Below, in pieces: positions 35,540-45,489 of a stretch of DNA of 64,000 nt. The translations under genes were made by a program, and so were the position numbers. The stretch lies in NCBI RefSeq assembly GCF_905120475.1, contig NZ_CAJHOE010000004.1, positions 1 to 64,000 on the forward strand, read 5' to 3'. Every line of letters begins with the position of its first letter. Positions within the stretch are counted from its first letter, which is position 1. Source of the stretch: Campylobacter suis (lineage in GTDB: Bacteria > Campylobacterota > Campylobacteria > Campylobacterales > Campylobacteraceae). The notes below the pieces were generated by a model. The model ran no database searches. It was not told where the DNA came from and saw only the letters and a list, made by a program, of their open reading frames with translations.

Positions 35540-36538
35540 TTATAGCTTTAAATTTCTACTTTTTGGACTTATGTCTAGCTCTTTGTGGTTTAGCGTTTCT
35601 TTGCGTAGAAATTTCTCTCGTCCTGCTCTAGCTATCATTAGGGCATTATCTGAACAAAACTCAAGCGGAGCAAGAGTAAGTTTGCAGTCAAAATCTTTGC
35701 AAAGTTCGCTGATATTGCGGCGTAAAATAGGATTAGCGCTAGCTCCTCCAACTACACCAAAATGTTTAAAATTTTGCTCTTTAAAGATGAGTTTTAGTTT
35801 ATCCATTATATGAGCACAGGCGGTTTGCTCAAAAGCATAGGCTATGTTTGCCTTATTAGCTTGCAAATTTTCACCTTGCGCTTCTATGGCTAACCTAGCT
35901 GCATTTTTAAGCCCTGAAAAGCTGTATTCTAGCCTTTTATCGCCACGAAGTGGGATACTAAATTTAAATTTCTCTTTATCGCTTGCACTTTGTGCTAGAT
36001 GGCTTATAATCGCTCCACCTGGATATCCAAGCCCCATCATTTTAGCCACTTTATCAAAGCTTTCACCAAAGCTATCATCACTTGTTTGAGCCAAAATTTC
36101 AATACAGCCATCTTTGTCGATATTTAGCACTAAAGTGTGTCCGCCACTAACTAGCAAAATGCCAATTGGAATCGAAATTTCACTATTTAAAAATAGCGAG
36201 TATATATGACCAACTAGGTGATTAACAGCGATAAGCGGTACATCTAGAGCTATGCTTAAAGATTTTGCCATGCTTACACCGCTAATTAAGCTAACACTAA
36301 GTCCAGGCTCATTTGTAACGGCGATAGCTTTTATTTGTTTAAAGTATGGCTTTATATCATTTAAAAGAGCAGGGAGTGCTTGCGTGTGAAGTCTAGCTGC
36401 AAGCTCTGGGACTACGCCACCATATACCGAGTGCTCAAGCTCTTGTGAAATTTTTTTATGATATATAAGCTCTAGGTTTTTGCTGTTAATGAGCGCTACA
36501 GAGCTATCATCACAACTGCTTTCTATGCCCAGTATCAT
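35540..36538 (-). CDS. tsaD: tRNA threonylcarbamoyltransferase TsaD
   Basis: Catalytic subunit that makes t6A37 in tRNA. Starts MILGIESSCDDSSVAL; the metal-binding HLVGH motif, SGGHTLVL, DDSFGESFDKVAKMMGLGYPGG and GGASANPILR are typical of the ASKHA fold. 332 residues. It overlaps pgp1 by four bases. Confidence 0.96.
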   Translation of the reverse strand: MILGIESSCDDSSVALINSKNLELIYHKKISQELEHSVYGGVVPELAARLHTQALPALLNDIKPYFKQIKAIAVTNEPGLSVSLISGVSMAKSLSIALDVPLIAVNHLVGHIYSLFLNSEISIPIGILLVSGGHTLVLNIDKDGCIEILAQTSDDSFGESFDKVAKMMGLGYPGGAIISHLAQSASDKEKFKFSIPLRGDKRLEYSFSGLKNAARLAIEAQGENLQANKANIAYAFEQTACAHIMDKLKLIFKEQNFKHFGVVGGASANPILRRNISELCKDFDCKLTLAPLEFCSDNALMIARAGREKFLRKETLNHKELDISPKSRNLKL

Positions 36539-37830
36539 TCAAACTCCACTAGTATCATGCCTGCGTAGCGATCTGGGGTGCTTGATGTATCATAAAACTC
36601 GATACGATAAATTTTGCCAGCTTTATCTACGCTAAAGCTTCTATCAATCATCTTTTTATCTATGTTTTCGCCAGCTTCATCGCTAAATTTTGAGCTATAG
36701 CCTATTATATTTGTTCTAATGTTTGGTATTTTTTCAACTTCAAATGCGTTTTTTACCTTTATCGTTTCCCCACTTTCTAGTATGAAGCTCTGTTTATCTG
36801 TTAAAATTTTGATATCATCAAGCTTTTTTGCATAGCTGAAATTTTGTGGGATTAGTCTTGTCATTAGGCGGTTTCCATAGCGAACTTCATATCCGTTTTT
36901 TACCTTTATAACAGCTACGAGTGGATTGTTACTTTTGTATTTTAGCTCATCTTTTGGAAGCGGTATATAGTTTAGGCTTGGTCGCAAACCTTTTAAATTT
37001 AAAACAAAGTAATCATCAAAAAGGCTTAGATGTATATCTTTTTCAATAGCCTCTTTAACAGCTTTTACATTTAGCTCAAATGGTCTTGAAAACTCGATAC
37101 CAACGAGCTTAAAATACTCTTCTATCGCTAAAAGATGGTAGTAAGTTCTTTGCTCTGCGTTTAAATTTTTACTAGCTTCATTTGCAAAGGCTGACTTGCC
37201 TTGAGTAATCGCAAAGTAAGTAAGAGACTTTAACATCTCAACATCACCTTTTGCGGTTTGTGTGTTTTTAACATTATATGCGTGTTCTTTGGTTAGTTTT
37301 TTTGTATTTATCCCATTTTTTGTTTGCTCTGCAACTCCACCAAGCTCAGGGTAACTAGCGCCTATAAGCTCAGACTGATCAATGATAACAGTGTTGCCCC
37401 ATTTATTTGGGTTGCGGTCTTTATTTATAAAAGTTGGCGAATAAAAGCCACTTCCATCGTGTAGATTTAGTATCAAGGAGACATTTTGGTCTGTGATTAA
37501 AGATTTTATCTGAGTTACTGCTTTATAGTCAGGATCGCTTTTGTCAATATGTGCAAATTTTCGGTTCATGTCGCCTTTTGTGCCACGACCTCTTTCTATA
37601 ATGCTTTTAAAATTTAAATTCGGTACAACCCAAAGGCTTCCTTTTGTTATATTATAATCAGTTGCGACTATCGATGCTGCTAAAAATCCTCCTGGCTCAT
37701 CACCTTGTATGCCACCTATTAAAAGCATAGTATTGTCATCTTGTATACCCTTTTTATAAAGCGTGTAGTCAAACTGAGATGCATTTAAGGATACAAAAAT
37801 AAAAATCGTTAAAATTTTAATCGCTTTCAA
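36535..37830 (-). CDS. pgp1: Peptidoglycan DL-carboxypeptidase Pgp1/Csd4 (M99)
   Basis: 431 residues with a signal peptide. Trims murein tripeptides to dipeptides and is needed for helical cell shape in C. jejuni (Pgp1) and H. pylori (Csd4). The M99 zinc ligands are Gln42, Glu45 (GGIQGDEPGG) and His124 (NLHDGSG); the Gln ligand is the hallmark of the family. DMNRKF follows. Gene order tsaD-pgp1-dxr-cdsA matches C. jejuni, with uraA inserted here. Confidence 0.93.
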   Translation of the reverse strand: MKAIKILTIFIFVSLNASQFDYTLYKKGIQDDNTMLLIGGIQGDEPGGFLAASIVATDYNITKGSLWVVPNLNFKSIIERGRGTKGDMNRKFAHIDKSDPDYKAVTQIKSLITDQNVSLILNLHDGSGFYSPTFINKDRNPNKWGNTVIIDQSELIGASYPELGGVAEQTKNGINTKKLTKEHAYNVKNTQTAKGDVEMLKSLTYFAITQGKSAFANEASKNLNAEQRTYYHLLAIEEYFKLVGIEFSRPFELNVKAVKEAIEKDIHLSLFDDYFVLNLKGLRPSLNYIPLPKDELKYKSNNPLVAVIKVKNGYEVRYGNRLMTRLIPQNFSYAKKLDDIKILTDKQSFILESGETIKVKNAFEVEKIPNIRTNIIGYSSKFSDEAGENIDKKMIDRSFSVDKAGKIYRIEFYDTSSTPDRYAGMILVEFE

Positions 37831-39059
37831 GCATTTTCCTTGCTTTGTGGTAGTATGAGATTAAGCAAAATTCCTATAATCGCACCAAGCCCAATGCCTG
37901 AAAAGCTAACTATCTCGAGGTCTATAACCATGCCACCTATGGCAAAGACAAATATTAGCGCTACGATTATCATATTTCGTGGCTCATTTAAATCAGCCTG
38001 ACTTCTTATAAGCATTTGCATGCCAACGCTTGCTATAACCCCAAAAAGTAGTAACATAATGCCACCTATAACAGGTTGAGGTATGGTTGATAAAAATGCG
38101 CCAAGCTTGCCAACAAAAGCTAGAAGTATGGCCGCTATGGCTGCCCAAGTCATAATGGCTGGATTATAAGCTTTTGTAATGCTAACCGCGCCAGTAACCT
38201 CTGAGTATGTTGTGTTTGGCGGACCACCAAAAAGTCCGGCTATACTCGTTGCTACACCATCACCAAGTAGAGTGTTTTTAAGTCCTGGTTTTTTTAAGAA
38301 ATTTTCTTTCGCAACATTTGAGATAGTTAGCATATCTCCGATATGTTCTACTGCTGGGGCTATGGCTATAGGTATCATAAATAAAATAGCTCCAAGCTCA
38401 AAACTTGGTGCGGTAAAATCTGGCACTGAAAACCACGAAGCATTAGCAATAGGAGCAAAGTCAACTATACCCATAAAAAGCGATGCGATATAGCCTATTA
38501 ATATGCCAAAAAGTATAGGTATAAGCCTAAAAATTCCTTTACCAAAAAGCATTAAAAAAATGGTTGCCATAAGCGATAAAAATGCTATTGACATCGCTTG
38601 AGTAGGCGTGTAGGCAGTAGCTCCAACACCCATTGTCATCTTTACAGCTGCTGGAGAGAGTATAAGACCTATGGTCATGATAACAGGACCAACAACGACT
38701 GGCGGAAGTAGTTTATGGATAAAATTTTCTCCACGAAATCTTATTAAAAAACTTAGCACAACATACAAAAGTCCAGCTGCTATGATACCGCCCATAGTTG
38801 CACTAAGCCCCCATTGAGAGATGCTAAAAGTTATAGGCGAGATAAAAGCAAAAGAGCTTGCTAGAAATATAGGTGGCACCTGCTCACGGTTTATTAGCTG
38901 AAATGCCAAAGTGCCAACTCCAGCGGTAAAAAGAGCAATATTTGCATTTAGTCCGGTAAGCATAGGCACAAGCACTAATGCACCAAATGCCACGAACAAA
39001 AACTGCACCCCAACAAGGCTATCTTTTAGCCTAAATTTATAACCCTCATACTGCTGCAT
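37827..39059 (-). CDS. uraA: Uracil-xanthine permease family protein
   Basis: NCS2-family permease. I place the start at ATG 39059 (410 residues), which has an AGGGGG site, rather than 39095. About 12-14 membrane helices. The motif around PPNTTYSEVTGAVSITK matches the uracil-transporter subgroup. Likely uracil uptake. It overlaps the dxr end by 14 bases and sits between pgp1 and dxr. Confidence 0.88.
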   Translation of the reverse strand: MQQYEGYKFRLKDSLVGVQFLFVAFGALVLVPMLTGLNANIALFTAGVGTLAFQLINREQVPPIFLASSFAFISPITFSISQWGLSATMGGIIAAGLLYVVLSFLIRFRGENFIHKLLPPVVVGPVIMTIGLILSPAAVKMTMGVGATAYTPTQAMSIAFLSLMATIFLMLFGKGIFRLIPILFGILIGYIASLFMGIVDFAPIANASWFSVPDFTAPSFELGAILFMIPIAIAPAVEHIGDMLTISNVAKENFLKKPGLKNTLLGDGVATSIAGLFGGPPNTTYSEVTGAVSITKAYNPAIMTWAAIAAILLAFVGKLGAFLSTIPQPVIGGIMLLLFGVIASVGMQMLIRSQADLNEPRNMIIVALIFVFAIGGMVIDLEIVSFSGIGLGAIIGILLNLILPQSKENA

Positions 39060-40140
39060 ATAACCCCCTAGTATAAGTTCTAACTTCATCATCAAGTTCG
39101 TAAATATCGTTTTGGGTTTGTATTTTTATGCCATTAAATTTCTCAAATGCCTTTAAAACAGCCTTTGAAATATCTAAAAACCCACACTCATTTTTTAAAA
39201 ATTTATATACCATAAACTCGTTTGCGGCATTTACTACAATGCCCATATCTGGAGCTTTTAAAAGCTCATCTTTTAGTGAAAATATAGGATATTTTTTAAG
39301 ATTTATCTCTTTAAATTTTATAGGTTTTAATGTTAGTAAATTTGCATTTTGTATGATATTTTTATCTATATTTTCAAGCACTGCATGGGCTATAGCAAGC
39401 TTCATATCGGCTTTTGAGATATGCGTAACGCTTGAGCCATCAACAAACTCAACAATCGCATGTACCATAGATGTTGGCTCTATATATGCTTGTATATTTT
39501 TTGTATTATAAAGCCAGTAAGCCTCCATGACCTCAAAAAGTTTGTTTGCCATGCTTGCGCTGTCTATAGTGATCTTTGCGCCCATATCCCAGTTTGGATG
39601 TTTTAATGCATCATTTGCTGTGGCTGTTTTTAGAAATTTTAGTGGCGTTTTATAAAATGCCCCACCACTTGCGGTTATTATAAGTTTTGATACTTTCGTT
39701 TTGTTTTGAAGCAAAAATTTCAAGCCAAAATGCTCACTGTCTATTGGCAAAATTTCATCTGTTTTTAGAAATTTTCCACCAACAACAAGGCTTTCTTTGT
39801 TTGCTAGTGCGAGAATTTTTCCAAGTTTTTGCGTTGCTATACTTGCTCGAAGTCCCGCAAAGCCAACTATGGCATTTACAACTTTTTGGCTGTTGCAAAG
39901 TTCTAGCATATCTAAAATTTCGTTTCCAACAAAGACTTTATCATGCTTTACTTGTGAGCGTAAAGAGCTATCTTGTACGCTCACAAATTTTGGCTTAAAT
40001 TCTGCTATTTGCTTATTTAATAACCCTACATTTGTCCCGCAACTAAGAGCCTCTACGGCTATATTATGTTGCTTGCAAAGCACAAGAGTGTTTGTGCCTA
40101 TACTGCCAGTAGAACCAAGAACTACCACGAAAGCGACCAA
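39046..40140 (-). CDS. dxr: 1-deoxy-D-xylulose 5-phosphate reductoisomerase
   Basis: Second step of the MEP isoprenoid route, making MEP from DXP. NADPH motif VVLGSTGSIGTNTL, ALANKESLVVGG, metal and substrate segments PIDSEH and ITASGGAF, and TIDSASMANK. 364 residues from ATG 40140; GTG 40128 is an alternative start. It overlaps cdsA by 19 bases. Confidence 0.95.
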   Translation of the reverse strand: MVAFVVVLGSTGSIGTNTLVLCKQHNIAVEALSCGTNVGLLNKQIAEFKPKFVSVQDSSLRSQVKHDKVFVGNEILDMLELCNSQKVVNAIVGFAGLRASIATQKLGKILALANKESLVVGGKFLKTDEILPIDSEHFGLKFLLQNKTKVSKLIITASGGAFYKTPLKFLKTATANDALKHPNWDMGAKITIDSASMANKLFEVMEAYWLYNTKNIQAYIEPTSMVHAIVEFVDGSSVTHISKADMKLAIAHAVLENIDKNIIQNANLLTLKPIKFKEINLKKYPIFSLKDELLKAPDMGIVVNAANEFMVYKFLKNECGFLDISKAVLKAFEKFNGIKIQTQNDIYELDDEVRTYTRGLYAAV

Positions 40141-40853
40141 AGAAGCGCAACAACGCCAAATAAATACCCATCGATCCTATCTAACATACCGCCGTGACCT
40201 GGAAAGAGTGAGCCGCTATCTTTTGCTCCTACTAAGCGTTTTAGATAGCTTTCAAACAAGTCTCCCCATACGCTAAAAACGCAGATTAAAAAACTTGCAA
40301 AAACGACATGTACAGCAGCGTCCATTACAAAATTTCCACATATAGTCCCAACTATCGTTCCTATCCCAAGTCCGCCTAAAACACCTTCTAAAGTCTTGTT
40401 GGGTGAGCTTGGGCTAAATGGGTGTTTGCCAAAAAATTTACCCACAAAATATGCCCCACTATCGCAAGCTACGACTGATAGTATAAGCCAAGCAAGATAC
40501 TCAATGCCGTACTCTGAATAAAGCATCCAAATAAGAAAAATAGGCGTGGCTGGGTACAAAAATGGTAGCACGGCCTTTATATTATCACTTTTTATGTGCG
40601 CAAGTACTGAAACTACGATTATAACAGCTAAAAGAGCGATATATATAGGGTTTGTAAGTAAAGTTAGTGTATAAAAAGCGATCACGATAAAAACAAGGCT
40701 TTTTTGATCGATATTATAAAGCTTTAAGGCTTCAAGAAATGCCACGGCAAGGACTATGCCAAGGATTATAAAATTTAAAAAATAGCTATTTATATAAAAG
40801 ATCGCTAGTATTACAGCAAGCATTGTAAGACCAGTTATCAGACGAGTTTTCAT
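40122..40853 (-). CDS. cdsA: Phosphatidate cytidylyltransferase
   Basis: 243 residues, about seven membrane helices, making CDP-diacylglycerol. C-terminal signature SVWGDLFESYLKRLVGAKDSG followed by LFPGHGGMLDRIDG is diagnostic. FSPSSPNKTLEG is also conserved. Confidence 0.95.
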   Translation of the reverse strand: MKTRLITGLTMLAVILAIFYINSYFLNFIILGIVLAVAFLEALKLYNIDQKSLVFIVIAFYTLTLLTNPIYIALLAVIIVVSVLAHIKSDNIKAVLPFLYPATPIFLIWMLYSEYGIEYLAWLILSVVACDSGAYFVGKFFGKHPFSPSSPNKTLEGVLGGLGIGTIVGTICGNFVMDAAVHVVFASFLICVFSVWGDLFESYLKRLVGAKDSGSLFPGHGGMLDRIDGYLFGVVALLWSLSW

Positions 40854-40894
40854 AAATTTTCCTTAATTTTTTGTTGATTTTATCAAAAATTTGC

Positions 40895-41239
40895 TTATAT
40901 TTTTATATCGATATGAGTTGGTTCACCATCCTCATCATAAAAAATTTCTTGAATTTGTTCGCTTTTGGCTTCTGGGCTATTGTTGCTGGCTTCGTTTTCA
41001 TTTTGCATAGCGGCTTGCTCTTGATCGCTTTTTGATTTTTCATGTTCATTTTCTGGGTCGATCTTGTAAGTTTCTTCTGTTGGTCTAATCTCTGTTATCT
41101 CGTTATTGTCATCAGCTGCTACTTGCATGGCAAGGGCATTTTGCATGTCAAATCTGGCTTGCTGGCTTGCATTTACAGATGAGACGACGGGAGCATTTTG
41201 GTTTATAAAATTTGCATTGCCTATAGGTGTTACCGACAT
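40895..41239 (-). CDS. Conserved small acidic protein, unknown
   Basis: 114 residues, no membrane helix. N-terminal half neutral with Gln/Ala/Asn (VVSSVNASQQARF), C-terminal half acidic with EQ/ES repeats and likely helical or disordered, ending in FYDEDGEPTHIDIKI. Found between the NFACT gene and cdsA, where C. jejuni has a coiled-coil protein gene. Function unknown. Confidence 0.6.
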   Translation of the reverse strand: MSVTPIGNANFINQNAPVVSSVNASQQARFDMQNALAMQVAADDNNEITEIRPTEETYKIDPENEHEKSKSDQEQAAMQNENEASNNSPEAKSEQIQEIFYDEDGEPTHIDIKI

Positions 41240-41250
41240 ATTATCCCCTT

Positions 41251-42564
41251 TTATTTTATGACTATTATCGTCTGAAAATCGATATAATTTACATTTGCAC
41301 CGTGTAAAATTTTCACATTTTGTCGCTTTGTATAATCAACTTCATACCTTCCAGCTCCACTCACGCTAAAATTTACACAAATTTTAGCAGCAAAATTTAA
41401 AATCTCATCACTTGGATTTAGCTTGTTTGTTTTTATGATGACATGCGCGCTTGCAATATCTTTCATATGCATCCAGACATCGTTTTTTCGGCTATTTTTA
41501 AGAAGCTCTATATTGCCTTTTTCATTTTTTCCTATCGAAATTTTATACTCATTTATATAAAAATTTTGGATATTTTCACTATCGTTATTTTGATTTTTTG
41601 ATAAATTTGATCTTTTTGGATATAAAATTTCAAGCTCAGAAACTGATGTTGCGTTTTGTAACATCTGCTTTAAATTTGTGTAAAAGTGTAACTTTTCACT
41701 TAAATTTTCATGCTCTAAGACTACGCCACTTGCTTTTTGTGCAAGGCGTTTTGCTTTATTAAAGTATGTATTTGCAGATATTTTTGGTGTGCTATCAAGG
41801 TTAAATGAAATTTCTTTGCTATCAAAATCTTTTAGCTTAAAGCTTCTTTGATGGTCGCTTAGGTTGGCTAAATTTGCTAGTAAAACTATTCCTTGGAGGC
41901 GTAAAATTTCACTTTGTTGGCTTAGTTCGTGTTCGTTTTCAAGGTTATTTAAATTTGCTTTCAGCGCTTCTATTTTTTTATCAATCTGTCCTAGTTTTAT
42001 GGCTTTTAAATTCGTTAAAAAGCTGCTATTTAGCCTATCAAACTCAGATTTTAAAAAAGTGTGAAAGTCTGTTATGGGGGCAGTTTGTCTCTCTTTTATC
42101 TGGATAGGCTCAAGCATCTTTAAAGGCTTATTTGGTTTTATCGTTCTAAAGTCATTTTCTATATGCCTAATCGCGTCGATAATAACGCCGTTTTCATCTG
42201 TTATGATGGCATTTGTAAAACACCCAGTAAATTCTAGATAAAACTCACTTTTTATACTTTTGTATGAGCCATCAAGTGAGGTTGAAATTTGTAAAATTCT
42301 ATTGTTTTCTAGGCATTTTATGCAGGTGATTTTAGCCCCTTTTAGGCGTTTTTTGAGTGCATTATCAAACGGGGCATTATAGTTTTTTATAGTACTAAAA
42401 TTATCATTTATATAGATTGCAGAGTCTGATTTTGAAAGATCAAAAAATATATTTTTGCCATCAAAATTTATAAGAATTTGCATGTTAGCACTTCTTTTTA
42501 TATCATTTATTTTTTTGAAATTTGCAAGAAAATCGGCAATTTGTCTTAGGTGCGCGTATTTCAT
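41251..42564 (-). CDS. NFACT-family protein (RqcH/fibronectin-binding type)
   Basis: 437 residues. N-terminal NFACT-N domain, a coiled-coil central region (about 190-240), and a C-terminal NFACT-R domain with DVWMHMKDIASAHVIIK. RqcH-type members add alanine tails to stalled peptides; the C. jejuni homologue has also been reported as a fibronectin-binding protein. This copy is shorter than RqcH proteins (about 570), so RqcH function is uncertain. Confidence 0.83.
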   Translation of the reverse strand: MKYAHLRQIADFLANFKKINDIKRSANMQILINFDGKNIFFDLSKSDSAIYINDNFSTIKNYNAPFDNALKKRLKGAKITCIKCLENNRILQISTSLDGSYKSIKSEFYLEFTGCFTNAIITDENGVIIDAIRHIENDFRTIKPNKPLKMLEPIQIKERQTAPITDFHTFLKSEFDRLNSSFLTNLKAIKLGQIDKKIEALKANLNNLENEHELSQQSEILRLQGIVLLANLANLSDHQRSFKLKDFDSKEISFNLDSTPKISANTYFNKAKRLAQKASGVVLEHENLSEKLHFYTNLKQMLQNATSVSELEILYPKRSNLSKNQNNDSENIQNFYINEYKISIGKNEKGNIELLKNSRKNDVWMHMKDIASAHVIIKTNKLNPSDEILNFAAKICVNFSVSGAGRYEVDYTKRQNVKILHGANVNYIDFQTIIVIK

Positions 42565-42663
42565 TTTTACCCTTATTTTTTGCGTTATTATACAAAAAAA
42601 TCTTTATCCTGATAAAAATTCAGATTTTTTTGATAAAATTAAATGAAAAATAAAAGGTAAAAA

Positions 42664-43929
42664 ATGAAACAAACTATAACCGAAAAAATTTTCTCAGCTC
42701 ATGCTGGCGAAATGGCATTTGCAGGGCAAATCGTGCAAAGTCCCATAGATATGGTAATTGGCAATGACATAACTACACCGATTTCTATAAAGCAGTTTGA
42801 AAGAAGCGGAGCAAAAGCACTTGCTAATCCAGATGGCTTTGCTATCGTGATGGATCACTATATCCCAGCAAAAGACATTGCAAGTGCAAATCAGGCTAAA
42901 ATTTCACGCGATTTTGCTTACAAGCATGATTTAAAGTATTTTTTTGACGAAAAAGATATGGGCATTGAGCACGCACTACTTCCAGAAAAAGGGCTTGTGG
43001 TGCCTGGTGATGTTATCATCGGAGCAGATAGTCACACCTGTACTCACGGTGCACTTGGGGCATTTGCAACTGGCATGGGTTCAACCGACTTAGCTTACGC
43101 GATGATAACTGGCAAAAACTGGTTTAAAGTGCCTGAGAGCATAAAAGTTGTATTTACTGGCAAAATGTCACAGCATCTATATGGCAAGGACTTAATCCTA
43201 GAGATAATCCGCCAAATCGGCGTTGATGGTGCATTATATAAAGCGTTAGAATTTACCGGAGATACGATAGCACAGCTTGATATGGATAGCCGTTTTAGCT
43301 TGTGTAATATGGCAATAGAAGCTGGTGCAAAAAACGGTATAGTGGCATATGATGAGATAACGAAAGAATTTTTAAGTGATAAAAACTTACGCTCAAAACC
43401 AATCATTCACTATTCAGACGAAGGTGCAAAATATGAGCGTGTGATCGAGATAGATGTTAGCAAACTTGATCCAGTTGTGGCATATCCATTTTTACCAAGT
43501 AATGGCAAAAGTGTCCGCGAAGCAGTTAAAGATGATTTGAGTATAGATCAGGTATTTATAGGCTCTTGTACAAATGGCAGACTTAGCGATCTTCGTATAG
43601 CAGCAGATATATTAAAAGGAAAAAGGGTTTCTAAAAAAACACGCCTTATCATCACTCCAGCCACGCAAAAAATCGCACTTCAGGCTCAAAAAGAGGGACT
43701 AATGGATATATTTGTTGAGGCTGGTGCAGTCGTTAGTAACCCAACTTGCGGTGCGTGTCTTGGCGGATACATGGGCATTTTGGCTGATGGCGAAAGATGT
43801 GTAGCCACTACAAATAGAAATTTTGTAGGAAGAATGGGTGCTAGAACAAGCGAAATTTATCTAGCAAACTCAGCCGTTGCAGCCGCTTCAGCCATAGCTG
43901 GTAAGATAGCTGATCCAAGGGAAATTTAG
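42664..43929 (+). CDS. leuC: 3-isopropylmalate dehydratase large subunit (LeuC-like)
   Basis: 421 residues, aconitase superfamily, HacA/LeuC2 subgroup. 4Fe-4S cysteines are likely those in GSCTNGR, and in NPTCGAC; SHTCTHGALGAF is a conserved substrate motif. The small subunit (leuD) is not next to it in this window; mobA follows after 6 bases. Isopropylmalate versus homoaconitate specificity is inferred from the family. Confidence 0.88.
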   Translation: MKQTITEKIFSAHAGEMAFAGQIVQSPIDMVIGNDITTPISIKQFERSGAKALANPDGFAIVMDHYIPAKDIASANQAKISRDFAYKHDLKYFFDEKDMGIEHALLPEKGLVVPGDVIIGADSHTCTHGALGAFATGMGSTDLAYAMITGKNWFKVPESIKVVFTGKMSQHLYGKDLILEIIRQIGVDGALYKALEFTGDTIAQLDMDSRFSLCNMAIEAGAKNGIVAYDEITKEFLSDKNLRSKPIIHYSDEGAKYERVIEIDVSKLDPVVAYPFLPSNGKSVREAVKDDLSIDQVFIGSCTNGRLSDLRIAADILKGKRVSKKTRLIITPATQKIALQAQKEGLMDIFVEAGAVVSNPTCGACLGGYMGILADGERCVATTNRNFVGRMGARTSEIYLANSAVAAASAIAGKIADPREI

Positions 43930-43935
43930 TAAAAT

Positions 43936-44496
43936 ATGCAAAAGTTTAATGTATGCGTCATCTTAGCGGGTGGTAAAAGCTCAAGAATGGGGCAAGATAA
44001 AACACTCTTGCCTTTTGGTAGTGAGCCTAGTATGACGCACTTTTTGGCTAAAAAGATGGGGCAGGTTTTTAAAGAAATTTATATAAGTTCAAAGTCTCAA
44101 AAATTTAACCCTCCACTTAAAATTTTGGTTGATGATAGCGATGATTTTTCGCCTATGCTAGCACTTGCTTGTATATTAGAAAAATTTGATGACAGTGTTT
44201 TTATTATGCCTGCAGATATGCCTTTTGTTAGTGTTGAGTGTGTAAATGAGTTGGCAAAATTTAAAGATGAGTTTGATGTGGTTGTGGCAAGAGACACTGA
44301 GCATAGGCATAGTCTTTGTGGGTTTTTTAACCCAAAAATCGCCAGTCAAGCAAGAGAGCTGTATGAAAAAGGTGAGCATAAAATAGGACTTTTGCTTAGC
44401 GCAAATAGCTTAAAAGAGGTATATTTTAATGATGGCAGTCAGTTTGCAAATGTTAATAACCCAGATGAATACGAAAGGGCTTTAAATGCGTTATAG
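43936..44496 (+). CDS. mobA: Molybdenum cofactor guanylyltransferase MobA
   Basis: 186 residues: LAGGKSSRMGQDKTLLPFG (GTP-binding motif), MPADMPFVS (metal-binding Asp), and GFFNPKI. Attaches GMP to molybdopterin. It overlaps pldA by 11 bases. Confidence 0.93.
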   Translation: MQKFNVCVILAGGKSSRMGQDKTLLPFGSEPSMTHFLAKKMGQVFKEIYISSKSQKFNPPLKILVDDSDDFSPMLALACILEKFDDSVFIMPADMPFVSVECVNELAKFKDEFDVVVARDTEHRHSLCGFFNPKIASQARELYEKGEHKIGLLLSANSLKEVYFNDGSQFANVNNPDEYERALNAL

Positions 44497-45463
44497 TTTG
44501 ATATTTTTTTGTTTTTGTGCGTTATTTGCTAAGAGCGCGAGTGAGCTTTATGATGAGGCCTTAAGTTATGAAAAAGCTGGTGATATACCGCAGGCTATGA
44601 GACTTTATAAGATGGCGTATGAAGCTAGGGCAAATGGCGATCTGTCGGATAGTTTTACTAAAAGTAGTAGTCAGGAATTTCTTCATCAAGATAGTGAGCC
44701 AGGCTCTGATGATGATGTTGCAAAACATGTTTTTAATAGTGTTGCCGAGCCAAAAAAACAAGGCGAAACAGGCTATCTTAATATCACTCTTGCTGAGCCA
44801 AACTACCTGTTGCCAGCCACTTATGCTTCAAAAGTGCCAGATAGTCGCAGCAAATTTGAGACAAAATTTCATATAAGCTTGCAAAAGCCAGTGCTTTATG
44901 ATCTATTTGGTTTTAAAGAGAGTGTTGGGATCGCGTATTCGCAAACATCTTGGTGGCAAACATCGCGTGACTCAACGCCATTTCGAGAGAGTAACTACCG
45001 CCCAGAGCTTTATGCTAGTGTCCCGTTTGAGAATTTTGGGATATTTAGGGGTGTGAGAGTTGGTCTTTTGCATGAGTCAAACGGACAGGGAAGTGAGCGT
45101 TCAAGAAGCTGGAATAGGGCGTATATGAGTGCTGACTTTGTAGCTGGGCGACTTAGCATGACTCCTAGAGCTTGGATGACTGTTGGTGATATTAGTGATA
45201 ATGAAAATATAAGAAAAAATATCGGTGTTGCCGATCTAAAAGTAAAATACACCATCGGCGGTCATCATCTAAATTTAATGCTTAGAAATAACTTTAGGCT
45301 TGATAGCACAAATCGTGGGGCTGCTGAGTTTGGCTGGTTTTTCCCGCTATTTAGTAGTGGACTTTATGGATATTTGCAGTACTTTAATGGATACGGCGAG
45401 AATTTGATGGACTATGATAGACATATGAATAAAATCGGTATTGGTTTTGCTATTTTAAAATAA
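44486..45463 (+). CDS. pldA: Outer membrane phospholipase A
   Basis: 325 residues with a signal peptide and a C-terminal beta barrel ending in an aromatic-rich strand. The active site is H196, S198 and N210 in HESNGQGSERSRSWNRAYMS, with the same spacing as the E. coli OMPLA triad. Residues 17-120 are a longer N-terminal region than in E. coli. It releases lysophospholipids and contributes to haemolysis in Campylobacter. Confidence 0.92.
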   Translation: MRYSLIFFCFCALFAKSASELYDEALSYEKAGDIPQAMRLYKMAYEARANGDLSDSFTKSSSQEFLHQDSEPGSDDDVAKHVFNSVAEPKKQGETGYLNITLAEPNYLLPATYASKVPDSRSKFETKFHISLQKPVLYDLFGFKESVGIAYSQTSWWQTSRDSTPFRESNYRPELYASVPFENFGIFRGVRVGLLHESNGQGSERSRSWNRAYMSADFVAGRLSMTPRAWMTVGDISDNENIRKNIGVADLKVKYTIGGHHLNLMLRNNFRLDSTNRGAAEFGWFFPLFSSGLYGYLQYFNGYGENLMDYDRHMNKIGIGFAILK

Positions 45464-45489
45464 TTTTTATCGTAATATAGGAGGTTTTT

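Noticed and set aside
39060-39067. C-run (5 C on the plus strand) before uraA as phase tract
   Set aside because: It is the ribosome binding site AGGGGG of uraA, too short for efficient slippage.
39797-40276. 159-codon plus-strand frame opposite dxr and cdsA
   Set aside because: Shadow of two well-recognised enzymes; no independent domain.
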